Shown here in pieces: positions 12,491 through 12,802 of a stretch of 12,802 bases of DNA; the first letter of the stretch is position 1; the number at the start of each line of letters is the position of its first letter. The notes under the pieces are model-generated. The model worked only from the letters and a program-made list of their open reading frames with translations, made no database searches and was not told where the DNA came from. The translations under genes were made by a program, and so were the position numbers. The DNA is from Kiritimatiellia bacterium (GTDB taxonomy: Bacteria; Verrucomicrobiota; Kiritimatiellia; RFP12; UBA1067), in NCBI GenBank assembly GCA_017965685.1, contig JAGCPM010000094.1:1-12802 (forward strand), in the 5' to 3' direction.

Positions 12491-12802
12491 GACTCGCGTT
12501 TGCCGTTCTTGCGGCGCTCCCGCTTCTCCTGCGCGGCGTGGATATGGAGGATGTTGCAAGCTACGAGCGCGTGGCGGAATTGCCAGCGGAAGATCCTGCA
12601 TCGACGGGGCGGCACTGCCGTGTCCGCGGAGCGGTGAGCCATGTTAGCGCCTTGAGGCCTGGACTCTTCATTCTCGCTCCGGTAGATGCTCCTTATAGAC
12701 AGGGAATACCCGTCATGATCCCGTCGGGAATTGAAGGCCCACGCGAGGGCGATGACGTGTGGGTTCGGGGACGGACGGCAGTAATTTCCGGACGCGTGGG
12801 CA
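12487..12802 (+). CDS. exported protein, probable sensor N-terminus, 3' truncated
   Basis: The frame opens at ATG 12487, overlapping the regulator stop (ATGA), and stays open to the window end: 105 residues are visible. It begins with a short signal-like stretch MRLAFAVLAALPLLLRGVD (1-19), then a soluble part with VRGAVSHVSALRPGLFILAP (about 46-65) and GPREGDDVWVRGR (about 84-96). These look like strands of a small beta-barrel (OB-like) domain, which I recall at the start of some Verrucomicrobia-group sensor kinases. No kinase motif is in view because the gene is cut. The overlap with a NarL-type regulator makes a sensor histidine kinase the best guess; another exported protein is possible. 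Confidence 0.6.
   Translation, partial: MRLAFAVLAALPLLLRGVDMEDVASYERVAELPAEDPASTGRHCRVRGAVSHVSALRPGLFILAPVDAPYRQGIPVMIPSGIEGPREGDDVWVRGRTAVISGRVG

Overview
The window (12,802 bases, GC-rich) is chromosomal DNA of a Gram-negative bacterium. The Gram-negative call rests on an LpxL/HtrB-type acyltransferase gene and a CesT-like type III secretion chaperone gene. The chaperone, the zinc-free form of S4 and an N-terminally extended S11 would fit a member of the PVC group (Verrucomicrobiota, Kiritimatiellota, Lentisphaerota), but that placement is an inference and no marker here proves it. No tRNA, rRNA, insertion sequence, CRISPR array or large repeat was seen, and no stretch above 300 bases lacks a gene.

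Region 1 (1-6457, + strand) is a tightly packed envelope operon. It opens with an acyl-activating ANL (AMP-binding) enzyme cut at its 5' end by the window edge. An LpxL-like acyltransferase, a GT4 glycosyltransferase, a multi-pass membrane protein of unknown family and a DUF212 (divergent PAP2, YuiD-like) membrane protein follow. These five genes are joined by four successive ATGA stop/start overlaps. A CgeB-like glycosyltransferase with its own strong ribosome binding site comes next, and an OmpR-type response regulator overlaps its end by 25 bases. The likely theme is activation of an acyl chain, its transfer to a lipid, glycosylation and possibly a phosphatase-like membrane step, with a co-transcribed regulator lacking a visible kinase.

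Region 2 (6458-7210, - strand) is an HD-domain phosphohydrolase with its own near-consensus promoter. Its stop codon abuts the response regulator stop with no base between them.

Region 3 (about 7267-11267, + strand) is the alpha operon: rpmJ, rpsM, rpsK, rpsD, rpoA and rplQ, then rpsU and a nitroreductase. It is detached from the usual secY/infA neighbours and is driven by an extended -10 promoter with an AT-rich UP-like tract and a structured leader. The six genes rpmJ to rplQ all end in TAA, whereas rpsU and nearly all other genes use TGA (two use TAG).

Region 4 (11298-12802, + strand) starts with an extended -10 promoter and a stem-loop at the predicted transcript start. It encodes a CesT-like chaperone, a NarL/FixJ-type response regulator starting at GTG, and, overlapping it by ATGA, an exported protein cut by the window end that may be the sensor partner.

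The most promising leads are the chaperone/regulator unit with its folded leaders, the envelope operon with an orphan regulator, and the UP-like promoter in front of the operon encoding RNA polymerase alpha.
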